From assembly GCA_964546125.1 (NCBI GenBank), contig CAZJIS010000007.1, forward strand, positions 1 to 41,720: a stretch of 41,720 nt of DNA. Direction: 5' to 3'. The notes beneath the pieces are model-generated. The model was not told the origin of the DNA, made no database searches, and saw only the letters and a list, made by a program, of their open reading frames with translations. This document shows, one piece after another, positions 16,123-24,115 of the stretch; within the stretch, counting starts at the first letter, position 1; every line of letters starts with the position of its first letter. The translations under genes were made by a program, and so were the position numbers. Source of the stretch: Phil1 sp964546125. Its GTDB lineage: Bacteria > Bacillota > Clostridia > Christensenellales > CAG-138.

Positions 16123-18534
16123 ATGGGTTTTTCGGAGCGATGCACGCAGGGCGCGCAAAGGGCGCTTGCCCTCGCGCAGGAGGCCGCCCGCGACATGGGG
16201 CACAACTATGTGGGCAGCGAGCACCTTTTGCTCGGCCTCATCCGCGAGGAGGAAGGCGCGGCGGCAAAAGCGCTCGCCTCCCTCAACGTTGGCGACCGCG
16301 CCGCGCAGGAGCGCGCGGACGAATTGGTCGGCCGCGGGGACTATCATTTCACCGATAGCTTCGGCTACACGCCGCGCACGAAAAAAATATTGGAGCTGAG
16401 CCTCTATGAGGCCAAATCTCTCAAAACGAGCTACATCGGCACGGAGCACATTTTGCTTGCGATCATGCGCGAACGGGATTCGGTCGCCGTTCGCATTTTA
16501 GAAGACCTCGGCGCGGATCTCGCGCTGCTGCGCGCTTTGCTCACCGGCGAGGAGGCCGCGCGCGCAAGCGCCCGGCCCGCGGGCGACGCTTCGGCCACGC
16601 CCATACTCGACCGCTACGGCATAGATCTGACCGCGCGCGCCCGCGAGGGCGAGCTCGACCCCGTGATCGGCCGCGAAACGGAGATCCAGCGCATTTTGCA
16701 GATCCTCACCCGCCGCACGAAAAACAACCCCGTGCTGCTTGGCGACCCGGGCGTTGGCAAAAGCGCGGTGATCGAGGGGCTCGCCCAGCGCATCGCCTCG
16801 GGAAAGATCCCGGAGCTTTTGCGCGAAAAGCGCATCGTGAGCCTCGACCTTGGCGCGATGCTCGCGGGCGCGAAATACCGCGGCGAGTTTGAAGAGCGCA
16901 TCACCGGCGCCATCGCCGAACTTCGCGAGGAGGGGCGCACGATCCTTTTCATCGACGAGCTGCATACCATCATCGGCGCGGGCGCGTCTGAAGGCAGCAT
17001 CGACGCGGCCAACATCCTAAAACCCGCGCTCGCGCGCGGGGATATCCAGGTGGTGGGCGCGACGACGCCCGATGAATACCGCCGCCACATTGAGCGGGAC
17101 GCGGGGCTCGAGCGCCGTTTCCAGCCCGTGAACATCGGCGAGCCGAGCAAAAAAGAAGCGGAGGCCATCCTCTTTGGCCTGCGCGACAGATATGAGGCGC
17201 ACCATAAGGCGCGCATCACCGATGAAGCCATCCGCGCGAGCGTGGACCTTGGCAGCCGGTATATTTCAGACCGTTTTTTACCGGACAAGGCCATCGATCT
17301 CATGGACGAAGCCGCAAGCCGCGTGCGCCTTCGAGCCTACAACACGCCGCCGGATGTGACCGAGCTTCGCGCGCGGCTCGACGCCCTCCTCAACGAAAAG
17401 GAAGAAGCCGTCAACAACCAGAACTACGAGCGCGCCGCCGCCATTCGGGATGAGGAGCAAAAGCTTCGCGCGAAGATCGAGCGCGTGCGCGCCGATTGGG
17501 AGCGCGAGCGGGACGACCGCGAGTCCATCGTCACCGCCGACGACATCGCTGAGGTCGTCAACGCCTGGACGGGCATCCCCGTGAGCCGTTTAAGCGAAAG
17601 CGAGAGCGAACGCCTCTTGAAGCTTGAGGAGAAGCTGCACGAGCGCGTCATCGGGCAAAACGAGGCGGTGCTGGCTGTGAGCCGCGCCATCCGCCGCGCG
17701 CGCGCCGGTTTGCAGGACCCGGGAAGGCCCATCGGCTCGTTCATTTTCCTCGGCCCGACGGGCGTTGGCAAAACGGAATTGAGCAAGGCCCTCGCGCAGG
17801 CGGTTTTCTCTGACGAAGAAGCGATGCTGCGCCTTGATATGAGCGAATATATGGAAGCGCACAGCGTGAGCAAGCTCATCGGCTCGCCGCCGGGGTATGT
17901 GGGGTATGACGAGGGCGGTCAGCTCACAGAACGCGTGCGCCGCAAGCCCTACAGCGTGATTTTGCTCGACGAAATTGAGAAAGCCCACGCCGATGTTTAT
18001 AACATGCTGCTCCAGGTGCTTGAAGACGGCCGTCTCACCGATTCGCGCGGGCGCACGGTGGATTTTCGCAACACGATTATCATCATGACCTCCAACGTGG
18101 GCGCGCAGCGGCCCGGCCGGGGCGCGGTGGTGGGTTTTGGCGCGGCTTCCGCCCACGCGGAGCACGCGCGCGAGGAAATGCTCAGCGACCTTAAAAAAAC
18201 CTTCAGCCCCGAATTCCTCAACCGCGTGGATGAGATCATCCTCTTCAAGCAATTGAGCCAGGCGCAGACCCTCGCCATCGCGCGGCTGATGCTTGAACGC
18301 GTCAAAGCGCGCATCGCCATGCGAGGCATCACGCTCACGGTGACGCCCGAAGTCGAGGAACTCCTCTCGCGCGACGGATTTGATCCGCTCTTTGGCGCAC
18401 GGCCGCTTCGCCGGCTCATCCAGCACCGCGTGGAGGACAGCATGAGCGAGGAATTGCTCGCCGGGCGCATCCGCTTTGGCGACGAGGTTCTGCTCTCCGT
18501 TTTGGACGGCGCGCTGCATTTTACGAAATTATGA
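16123..18534 (+). CDS. clpC: ATP-dependent Clp protease ATPase subunit ClpC
   Basis: AAA+ unfoldase that feeds substrates to ClpP. The 803-residue protein has two Clp N-repeats (1-145), AAA-1 with Walker A GDPGVGKS near residue 207 and Walker B ILFIDELH, a middle UVR segment (LNEKEEAVNNQNYERAAAIR) typical of ClpC rather than ClpB, and AAA-2 with GPTGVGKTE near 544 and LLDEIEKAH. The loop VVGFGA is the likely ClpP-docking (VGF) loop. ATG 16123 follows AAAGGAGAG. The usual partners ctsR, mcsA and mcsB are not next to it, so control and adaptors differ from Bacillus. Confidence 0.97.
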   Translation: MGFSERCTQGAQRALALAQEAARDMGHNYVGSEHLLLGLIREEEGAAAKALASLNVGDRAAQERADELVGRGDYHFTDSFGYTPRTKKILELSLYEAKSLKTSYIGTEHILLAIMRERDSVAVRILEDLGADLALLRALLTGEEAARASARPAGDASATPILDRYGIDLTARAREGELDPVIGRETEIQRILQILTRRTKNNPVLLGDPGVGKSAVIEGLAQRIASGKIPELLREKRIVSLDLGAMLAGAKYRGEFEERITGAIAELREEGRTILFIDELHTIIGAGASEGSIDAANILKPALARGDIQVVGATTPDEYRRHIERDAGLERRFQPVNIGEPSKKEAEAILFGLRDRYEAHHKARITDEAIRASVDLGSRYISDRFLPDKAIDLMDEAASRVRLRAYNTPPDVTELRARLDALLNEKEEAVNNQNYERAAAIRDEEQKLRAKIERVRADWERERDDRESIVTADDIAEVVNAWTGIPVSRLSESESERLLKLEEKLHERVIGQNEAVLAVSRAIRRARAGLQDPGRPIGSFIFLGPTGVGKTELSKALAQAVFSDEEAMLRLDMSEYMEAHSVSKLIGSPPGYVGYDEGGQLTERVRRKPYSVILLDEIEKAHADVYNMLLQVLEDGRLTDSRGRTVDFRNTIIIMTSNVGAQRPGRGAVVGFGAASAHAEHAREEMLSDLKKTFSPEFLNRVDEIILFKQLSQAQTLAIARLMLERVKARIAMRGITLTVTPEVEELLSRDGFDPLFGARPLRRLIQHRVEDSMSEELLAGRIRFGDEVLLSVLDGALHFTKL

Positions 18535-18567
18535 AGAAATGTTAACAATTTGTTTATGCCGTCGACA

Positions 18568-18596
18568 TTGCAATAGCGCAGGTTCCCCATTAGAAT
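18568..18596 (+). promoter_or_regulatory. Promoter of the amidase-lipoprotein pair
   Basis: -35 TTGCAA (18568-18573), 17 bases, -10 TAGAAT (18591-18596) on the plus strand, ahead of AGGAG at 18624. No terminator is apparent between clpC and this promoter. Confidence 0.6.
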
Positions 18597-18637
18597 AAAA
18601 GCGTATTCCGAGTATTTATTGACAGGAGTCCAATGTT

Positions 18638-19717
18638 TTGCCTATGAAACGCACGCTTCGCACGCTGCTCGCCCTTTTCCTCGCGCTCGTTTTAAGCGTG
18701 GGGTCTGTGGCTTTTGCCGATAATAACGCGGACGGCAGCGGCGAGGATTCCGGCGAAATCGACAATACCGGCCGCGCGGGCGTTTACTATTGGGATCACC
18801 TTGCCCGTTTCTTCCGCTTTCTCCCCGAGGGTTTGCGCGTGCTGCTCGAGCGGGACGGCAACGCGGATCTCTCCACACCTATCCCGTCGCCCGAAGCGAC
18901 GTCCGAAGCGACACCCAAAGCGACGCCTGAGGCGACGCCCGAGGCGACGCCCGAAGCCGTTGCCGACGAACCCCTTTTGAATGAAGAAGAGCTTGCCGAG
19001 GCCGCGCAGATCCTCGCGGGGTGCATCATCGGCCTTGACCCCGGCCACCAGAGTGAGGCGGACTATGGCCTGGAAGCCATCTCTCCCGGCTCCCTGCTCA
19101 CGAAGATCCGCCAGAGCGTAGGCTGTTCGGGCGTGCGTACCCGCGTGCCCGAGCACAGGATCAATTTGCTCGTAGCGCAGAAAGTGCGCGCGCTGCTCGA
19201 AGAATGCGGCGCAACGGTCGTGATGACCCGCACCGGCGCGGAGGCGTCGCTTTCCAACATCGAACGCGCGCAGATGATGAACCAAAGCGGCGCGGCGTTT
19301 TGGCTGCGCATCCACTGCAATGCCTACCAGGATGCCGCGGTGAGCGGCGCGAGCGTACTCGTCCCCGCCCGCACGATGACCCCCTCGATCTATGAACAAA
19401 GTCTTCGCCTTGGCGAAAGCATCGGCGCGGCCTTTGGCGAGGCGACCGATGCGCCCGCAGCGCCCCTTGTGAGCCTTGAGAACCAAACGGGCTTCAATTG
19501 GTCCGAGCTGCCGGTCGCGGCGCTTGAAATGGGCTGCCTCACCAATGCCGCAGACGATGCGCTCCTAGGTAGCGACGCCTACCAAATGCGCTGCGCCGTG
19601 GGCATTTTCAACGGCATTGTGCGCTACCTTGCTGCCGAGGGGAACGCCGCGCAGCAAGCGGCGGCGCAAGCCGAGGGCGCCGAGCCTGAGATCGGGCAAA
19701 ACGGCGGCGAGCAATGA
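18638..19717 (+). CDS. Secreted N-acetylmuramoyl-L-alanine amidase (Amidase_3)
   Basis: Zinc amidase that cleaves the stem peptide from peptidoglycan. It has 359 residues: a signal peptide ending around VAFA, a spacer region, a Pro-Thr-Glu linker made of five 4-residue repeats (EATP type), and an Amidase_3 domain from about residue 128. Likely zinc and catalytic residues are present: His in GLDPGHQ, Glu in RVPEHRINLL, His in LRIHCNA and Glu in ALEMGCLTN. The start is taken as TTG 18638, nine bases after AGGAG; ATG 18644 is 15 bases away. A four-codon ATG mini-ORF ending at the second ATG lies in the leader. It overlaps the next gene by four bases. Confidence 0.9.
   Translation: MPMKRTLRTLLALFLALVLSVGSVAFADNNADGSGEDSGEIDNTGRAGVYYWDHLARFFRFLPEGLRVLLERDGNADLSTPIPSPEATSEATPKATPEATPEATPEAVADEPLLNEEELAEAAQILAGCIIGLDPGHQSEADYGLEAISPGSLLTKIRQSVGCSGVRTRVPEHRINLLVAQKVRALLEECGATVVMTRTGAEASLSNIERAQMMNQSGAAFWLRIHCNAYQDAAVSGASVLVPARTMTPSIYEQSLRLGESIGAAFGEATDAPAAPLVSLENQTGFNWSELPVAALEMGCLTNAADDALLGSDAYQMRCAVGIFNGIVRYLAAEGNAAQQAAAQAEGAEPEIGQNGGEQ
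18893..18952 (+). repeat. 12-bp tandem repeat coding the amidase linker
   Basis: Five units of a 12-base repeat of the form GAAGCGACGCCC encode the EATP-type linker between the secretion signal region and the catalytic domain. Slippage would change linker length in steps of four residues without a frameshift. Confidence 0.8.
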
Positions 19718-20538
19718 AAACCGTTTTAATCAACGGCAAGCGCGCGCTTTGCGTCGCTTTGCTGTTTTTTTATGTTTTGGCAAACCTCATCGGCTGTGCA
19801 CCCATAGATCAAGGCGGCGCGCCGCCCTCGCCCGCGCCCGCGGCCGCTGCCACGCCTACGGCCACGCCGGAGCCCGCGGCGCCGCCGGCGGAATCTCCGG
19901 AGAATTCTCCCGCCGCATCGCCGTTTTCCGTGAACCCTCTCGCCGCTTTTTACCGCCTTTGGCGCATGGAAAGCCGCGCCGGGATCGACGCGCTTCTCGC
20001 GGCGCTCGCCGCGAGCAACAGCGCCCAAGCGCTGCGCCTTTCCCTCGCGCTGAGCGCGCACTTTGCCTCCCTCTCCGACCTTGGCGCGACCGTGTGCCGC
20101 CTTTTTGGCGATGATCAAAGCGGCTATGCGGATTCCGTCGCGGGCGCGGCGCACGGTGAGGGCACGATGGCAAAGCGTGAAGATGGGCTCTATGCTTATA
20201 CGTTCTATTATGACGACGGCCTCATTCTCACCGGCGAATATCGGCTTGATGAGCGCGCCTCCTACGGGCTTGGCGCCTATGCGCCCGATACGCCCAACCC
20301 TTCGGCCGGCTCGGACCCCTTTAAGGAGCCCACTTTTGAAGCCGTAAAATCCTGCACGATCGAAAAGACCGCCGAGGGCTGGGCCTCAACGGTCGAAGAA
20401 GATGGCGCATTTTCCGCGTTTGAAAGCGCTTCGGGCGCGATCGTGTTCGTTTGGGGCGACGTTGCCGCGCGCCTTGCCGACGGCGCGCTCACAATCGGCC
20501 CGGCGCCTACAGAAGGGATAAAAGCGCCATCACGATGA
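19714..20538 (+). CDS. Lipoprotein of unknown function
   Basis: A 274-residue predicted lipoprotein: hydrophobic leader with lipobox LIGC at residues 25-28, a Pro/Ala/Thr-rich linker to about residue 70, then a globular domain with a repeated Tyr-rich beta stretch (GLYAYTFYYDDGLILTGEY). No family is recognised. It is translationally coupled to the amidase (ATGA overlap), so it may act on or near peptidoglycan. Its last 32 bases overlap the end of bofA on the opposite strand. Confidence 0.78.
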   Translation: MKTVLINGKRALCVALLFFYVLANLIGCAPIDQGGAPPSPAPAAAATPTATPEPAAPPAESPENSPAASPFSVNPLAAFYRLWRMESRAGIDALLAALAASNSAQALRLSLALSAHFASLSDLGATVCRLFGDDQSGYADSVAGAAHGEGTMAKREDGLYAYTFYYDDGLILTGEYRLDERASYGLGAYAPDTPNPSAGSDPFKEPTFEAVKSCTIEKTAEGWASTVEEDGAFSAFESASGAIVFVWGDVAARLADGALTIGPAPTEGIKAPSR

Positions 20539-20776
20539 CGCCCGGCACGCCGAACACACCCGCCACAACCGCGGAGAGGAATGTGATGGGCAGCACCAGC
20601 CCGAAGAGCCCGCCGATCAGGTTGAACACGATGAGGATCAGCGCGCCGAGCAGCGCGTTGATCACGAGCTTCCAGATGATTTTGAGCGAAAGCTTCAATA
20701 GCTTGCAGATCAGCCACAAAATCAAAATGCCGATGCCAAACGCCGCGATGCCGGACAAAATGCCGATGAAGTCCAT
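20507..20776 (-). CDS. bofA: BofA family pro-sigma-K processing inhibitor
   Basis: BofA is a mother-cell membrane protein that restrains SpoIVFB, the protease that activates sigma-K late in sporulation. This 89-residue protein has three hydrophobic segments and the conserved C-terminal part NLIGGLFGLVLPI followed by GVFGVPGVIVMALL. ATG 20776 lies seven bases after AGAGGG; a TTG two codons earlier is less likely. It follows the DUF2508 gene by 36 bases, matching the yaaL-bofA order of Bacillus, although recR is at 30 kb here. Confidence 0.88.
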   Translation of the reverse strand: MDFIGILSGIAAFGIGILILWLICKLLKLSLKIIWKLVINALLGALILIVFNLIGGLFGLVLPITFLSAVVAGVFGVPGVIVMALLSLL

Positions 20777-20812
20777 GTTCAAGCCCTCTCTAACCGCACT
20801 TTTTATTAAAGT

Positions 20813-21007
20813 TTATTTCTGTTTGCTCCGTTTGAGAAGAAAAACATATTTTCTCCTCGACGCTTCCATGTCGTAGATCGCGAACTCCATCAAGTCCGGA
20901 TCGCTGACGTTTTCGTAGAATGCCATCGCCGCTTTCCAGCGCGCGAGGGCCTCGGCGACGTTCTCGCGCTGCTCGAGCGCGGCCTCGTTCTGCTTCAAAA
21001 ATGCCAT
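20813..21007 (-). CDS. DUF2508 (YaaL-like) family protein
   Basis: A 64-residue soluble helical protein. The pattern of a central tryptophan, then VSDPDLMEFAIYDMEASRRK and a final YVFLLKRSK is that of DUF2508/YaaL; function unknown. The ATG at 21007 has AGGAGG six bases upstream, which rules out the longer upstream frame. The neighbouring bofA is a conserved pairing. Confidence 0.82.
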   Translation of the reverse strand: MAFLKQNEAALEQRENVAEALARWKAAMAFYENVSDPDLMEFAIYDMEASRRKYVFLLKRSKQK

Positions 21008-21061
21008 AACCTGCCTCCTGCTGATTCTTACAAGGACAAGTATGCGCATTTACCCTGCGTT

Positions 21062-21775
21062 CTATAACCCCCGCGGCGCAAAGCCCGATTGCTTGATCAG
21101 GCGCATGCTCGAATAGACGAGCAGACTGTAGACCGGAATCATCACCGCCTGGTTGATGATGCGGGGGATGAACGTTTCCCACGGCATTGAATAGAGCCAG
21201 ATGAGCAAAAGCGTGTTAAGCACGACGCTCGCAACGAGCTGCCCCGTCGCCACCGCAAGGAGAATGCGCCCGAACTTAGGCTCCTGCCCGTTTGCAAAGA
21301 AAAGCCCGGGGATCAGCCCGAAGAACGTGCCGACGATCGTAAAAAACGGCACATACGCCCCCTTGGGAAAGAGCAGCGCCTGGAGAAAATCCGTGATTCC
21401 CCCGACCATCGCGCCATAGCCCGGCCCGAAGAGCACGCCCGCGAGAATGACCGGCAGCGCGCCGAAGCCGATTTTGAGCGAATAGACGCCAAGCGGCATG
21501 GCGGGAATGTTTAGAAGCCCGCCGAGCACCACACCGAGCGCCGTGAGCATCGCGCAGATGACGAGACGCCGGGTTTTCTCCCGCGACCAGGCGCGCGTTT
21601 CGCCCTCGGGGCGAAGCAAAAGCGCCGTGAGGATGAGCCAGGGCGCAAAGATGCCCGCCATCATCAAATAATCGGGGGCATCCCCCGCCCATTTGGACGA
21701 GAAATACGCATAGAGCGCGCTCGCAAGCGCCATGCACAATATGGCGAAGAGGAGTTTGACAAGCCTTTTTTTCAT
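21062..21775 (-). CDS. folT: Folate ECF transporter S component FolT
   Basis: Substrate-binding membrane subunit of an energy-coupling-factor folate importer; it works with shared EcfA/A'/T subunits encoded elsewhere. The 237-residue protein has about six to seven membrane helices, the family segment IGFGALPVILAGVLFGP, then GGITDFLQALLFPKGAYVPF. An extra N-terminal helix pair precedes the S-component core. AAAGGAGG lies nine bases before the ATG, and a THF riboswitch precedes the gene, which fixes the ligand as folate. Confidence 0.92.
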   Translation of the reverse strand: MKKRLVKLLFAILCMALASALYAYFSSKWAGDAPDYLMMAGIFAPWLILTALLLRPEGETRAWSREKTRRLVICAMLTALGVVLGGLLNIPAMPLGVYSLKIGFGALPVILAGVLFGPGYGAMVGGITDFLQALLFPKGAYVPFFTIVGTFFGLIPGLFFANGQEPKFGRILLAVATGQLVASVVLNTLLLIWLYSMPWETFIPRIINQAVMIPVYSLLVYSSMRLIKQSGFAPRGL

Positions 21776-21784
21776 AACAAAAAA

Positions 21785-21820
21785 CCTCCTTTACGCGGCC
21801 GGATTACCACATAGAGGAGG
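21785..21820 (-). promoter_or_regulatory. SD-sequestering / terminator hairpin of the folT leader
   Basis: On the minus strand CCTCCT (21820-21815) can pair with AGGAGG (21790-21785), which is the folT ribosome site and is followed by TTTTTT. The same hairpin could block translation or end transcription, so it is the likely expression platform of the upstream riboswitch. Confidence 0.6.
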
Positions 21821-21834
21821 CATGCATCCTTTAT

Positions 21835-21954
21835 GCAGCAGCGGGATTCGGGCGCCGAACCGCAAACCGTTCGGTTATTCGTCCGCCGGACAACTCCCCG
21901 TCCCGACGGCACTGCTCCCCGTTGACCGGGAAAACGCACAGCACCCTACTCTGC
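21835..21954 (-). ncRNA. THF riboswitch (folT leader)
   Basis: The minus-strand leader has the conserved THF-riboswitch parts: GCAGAGTAG, then GGGTGC, then GCGTT; the central GGGGAGTTGTCCGGCGGACG resembling the family's GG(A)UGUUGUUC...GGACGAA region; and a 3' part GCGCCCGAATCCCGCTGCTGC. GGGTGC pairs with GCGCCC and the first GCAG with CTGC, forming the expected closing stems. It sits directly before folT, its usual gene. An inserted CCCGGTCAACGGG hairpin makes the middle longer than in the forms I remember. Confidence 0.78.
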
Positions 21955-22008
21955 GTATCTATATATGGAATTTTACACCATGAAATACATTCTGTCCAGA
22001 GGGTTCAT

Positions 22009-23931
22009 CTAGCCGCTAATTTCGAGCGCATAGGTCGCGCGCACGACCTCGCCATGGGTCTCCGTATCCACATAACAAACGTAAACGAGCCCGCCGGAAG
22101 CTGCGATGCCGATGTTGGTCGTCGTCAAGTCCGCAACGGCCGTGCTGCTGCCGCTGAGCCGATCATACATCCAGAGCCTGTAAGGATAGGGGTCCTTGCC
22201 GGAGACCGCAGGTTCGTCCGCCCCGTCCTCGCCCGTGTCGCCCGAGAGCATATTTTCAAAATAAAACAGCGTTTTCGCATCCGCCGACCATTTGAATGCA
22301 TACACGCGAAAATCCGTTTGGATGCGCGCGGCTTCGCCCGTTTGCAGATCGATGAGCGCAAAAACATTCTCCGCGGCGCCCTGCTCGTTCTCGCTGTTGT
22401 TGGTGTAGGCAAGGTAGCGGTTATCCTGCGAGAAGGCAAACGCGTCCGCCGCAAGGTACAGCCGCCGGAGGCCCCCTTCGGGCTTGACGCGGAACATCTC
22501 GGCCCCGTTTTCCATTGAGGTTTCAGAGAAATAGACTTCTCCGTCCCAGAAGGCGAGGCTCGTTTCATCCACGCCCTTTTTATCGACCACGCTGTAGCGG
22601 CGGCTTTCGCTGGGCACGTTGAAGTCGTATTGGTTGACGACGATCTCGTTTGAGCCGCCGATTGAGAAAATGCGCCCGCCCGTGCCATCCCAGCAATAGG
22701 CGCTCACGGTATCCCCAAAGCCCATGCCCGAAAGATCGGTGATGAGGTCGCGCGAGTCCACATCGAACACATAGAGGTGCGCGCTCTCCCCGCTGCGCTC
22801 GAGCACGGCGAGCTTGCGTCCATCCGGCGAATAGAGGGCGGACTCAACCCGCTCGAAGGAAAAATTCAAAAGCTGCCTGCTCGCGCCCGAAGGATCGGCG
22901 ATATAGAGCCGTTCGTATTCGGTGACGCCGCCGCCGGCTTCATATTCGATTATGCGGCGGCTGTAAAGAAGCCCCTCCCGCCCCGGCGTCATCGCGAGGA
23001 AGAGCCCGTCGGGAATCACGACGTCGAGCTTGACGGGCGCGCCGTCCCTGCGGGCGGGGGTCACATCATAAGCCGCGAGATAGTCCATCTCCTGCGTGTA
23101 GTTGGGAAGCTGCCCGTCTTCAAGGAGCACGACCTGCCAGTTGGCTTCGACCGCGTTCGATTCGCGCCGCAATATTTTTTGAAGCAGGGCCTCCGCCTTC
23201 TCGCGCACGCGCATCGCATCCGAAATGAGCAGTACGTTCACGCCGTTTCGGCTCAGCACCGGCGACATCTCCGGGCAGGAAAGGCTGCCCGCGCAATAAT
23301 CGCGGTAAGCGTTGGCGAGCACGTAGAACGACGAGCCCTCGGGCGCATGCTCTTCGGCAAAAACATCGACGGCATCGGATGTTTGGCCCGGTGTGCGCTC
23401 AACCTCTTCGATCGGGCGCAGCGTGACCGTGAGCGTGCCGCCCTCTTCCTCGGCCCGATAGGCAGCCTCGCGGTTCAATTGCATGTAAAGCCGGAAAACC
23501 CCGCCCTGCGCGGGCGAATGGTTGAATACGCCGCCTATGAGGGCGGATGAATCCGCCTCGAAAGCGCGCACATAGTCCCAATAAGAAAGCGAACTGAACT
23601 CGATGACGAGCCGGTAGGGCCTGCCGAGCGTATAAACCTTATAGGAGGGCGCATGCGCGGCCTCGGTTTGCGCGCCGCTGCCCGAGAGGATGCTCTCGGA
23701 GGCGAAATTGAGCGTGAGCACGGTATCCCCGCCCGCATCGCGCATGACAAGCGCGGCGAGGTTCGCATTCTCGAGCGCGCTGCCGCCCGTGACGCCGCCC
23801 GTGCGCACAAAGCCCGCGAGGTCCTGCCCGGTTTGGGCGGGACCCTGCGCGCCGCCTTTGCCGCAGCCCGGCAAAAGCGCGAACAGCGCGCACAAAATAA
23901 ATATCCACACCCGGTTTCGGATCTTTTTCAT
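22009..23931 (-). CDS. Lipoprotein with AMIN-like and beta-propeller domains
   Basis: A 640-residue predicted lipoprotein with lipobox LLPGC at residues 19-23. Residues about 55-170 resemble an AMIN-type peptidoglycan- or envelope-targeting beta domain (PSYKVYTLGRPYRLVIEFSS). A middle region around 195-265 may be SPOR-like. The C-terminal half is a TolB/WD-type propeller with blades such as ALYSPDGRKLAVLERSG and FAFSQDNRYLAYTNN. There is no enzyme motif. It is probably a cell-surface binding protein; function unknown. GAGGTG precedes the ATG by seven bases. It faces folT downstream without a clear terminator. Confidence 0.8.
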   Translation of the reverse strand: MKKIRNRVWIFILCALFALLPGCGKGGAQGPAQTGQDLAGFVRTGGVTGGSALENANLAALVMRDAGGDTVLTLNFASESILSGSGAQTEAAHAPSYKVYTLGRPYRLVIEFSSLSYWDYVRAFEADSSALIGGVFNHSPAQGGVFRLYMQLNREAAYRAEEEGGTLTVTLRPIEEVERTPGQTSDAVDVFAEEHAPEGSSFYVLANAYRDYCAGSLSCPEMSPVLSRNGVNVLLISDAMRVREKAEALLQKILRRESNAVEANWQVVLLEDGQLPNYTQEMDYLAAYDVTPARRDGAPVKLDVVIPDGLFLAMTPGREGLLYSRRIIEYEAGGGVTEYERLYIADPSGASRQLLNFSFERVESALYSPDGRKLAVLERSGESAHLYVFDVDSRDLITDLSGMGFGDTVSAYCWDGTGGRIFSIGGSNEIVVNQYDFNVPSESRRYSVVDKKGVDETSLAFWDGEVYFSETSMENGAEMFRVKPEGGLRRLYLAADAFAFSQDNRYLAYTNNSENEQGAAENVFALIDLQTGEAARIQTDFRVYAFKWSADAKTLFYFENMLSGDTGEDGADEPAVSGKDPYPYRLWMYDRLSGSSTAVADLTTTNIGIAASGGLVYVCYVDTETHGEVVRATYALEISG

Positions 23932-23958
23932 AACTCAGCACCTCATGAAAGTGCGTCC

Positions 23959-23967
23959 ATTATAACA
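23959..23967 (-). promoter_or_regulatory. Extended -10 of the propeller lipoprotein
   Basis: TGTTATAAT on the minus strand, predicted start near 23952, leaving a leader of about 20 bases with the ribosome site. No good -35 is seen. Confidence 0.6.
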
Positions 23968-24069
23968 CAGCCCAACGGCCTAGCACAGGCTTTTGCGCGC
24001 CGCGCGGCACCATTTCATACATTGTTTTCAAAATACGGCCCGAAAAGCCTATGCAGGTTTTTTCTTATT

Positions 24070-24078
24070 TGTTATAAT
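24070..24078 (+). promoter_or_regulatory. Extended -10 of the zinc-ribbon membrane protein gene
   Basis: TGTTATAAT on the plus strand with a poor -35. It lies 22 bases before AGGAGG at 24101. The same nine bases serve the divergent lipoprotein gene and tmcAL, suggesting a favoured promoter type. Confidence 0.6.
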
Positions 24079-24115
24079 TACATGGATATGAATCCCATTC
24101 AGGAGGATATTTTTG

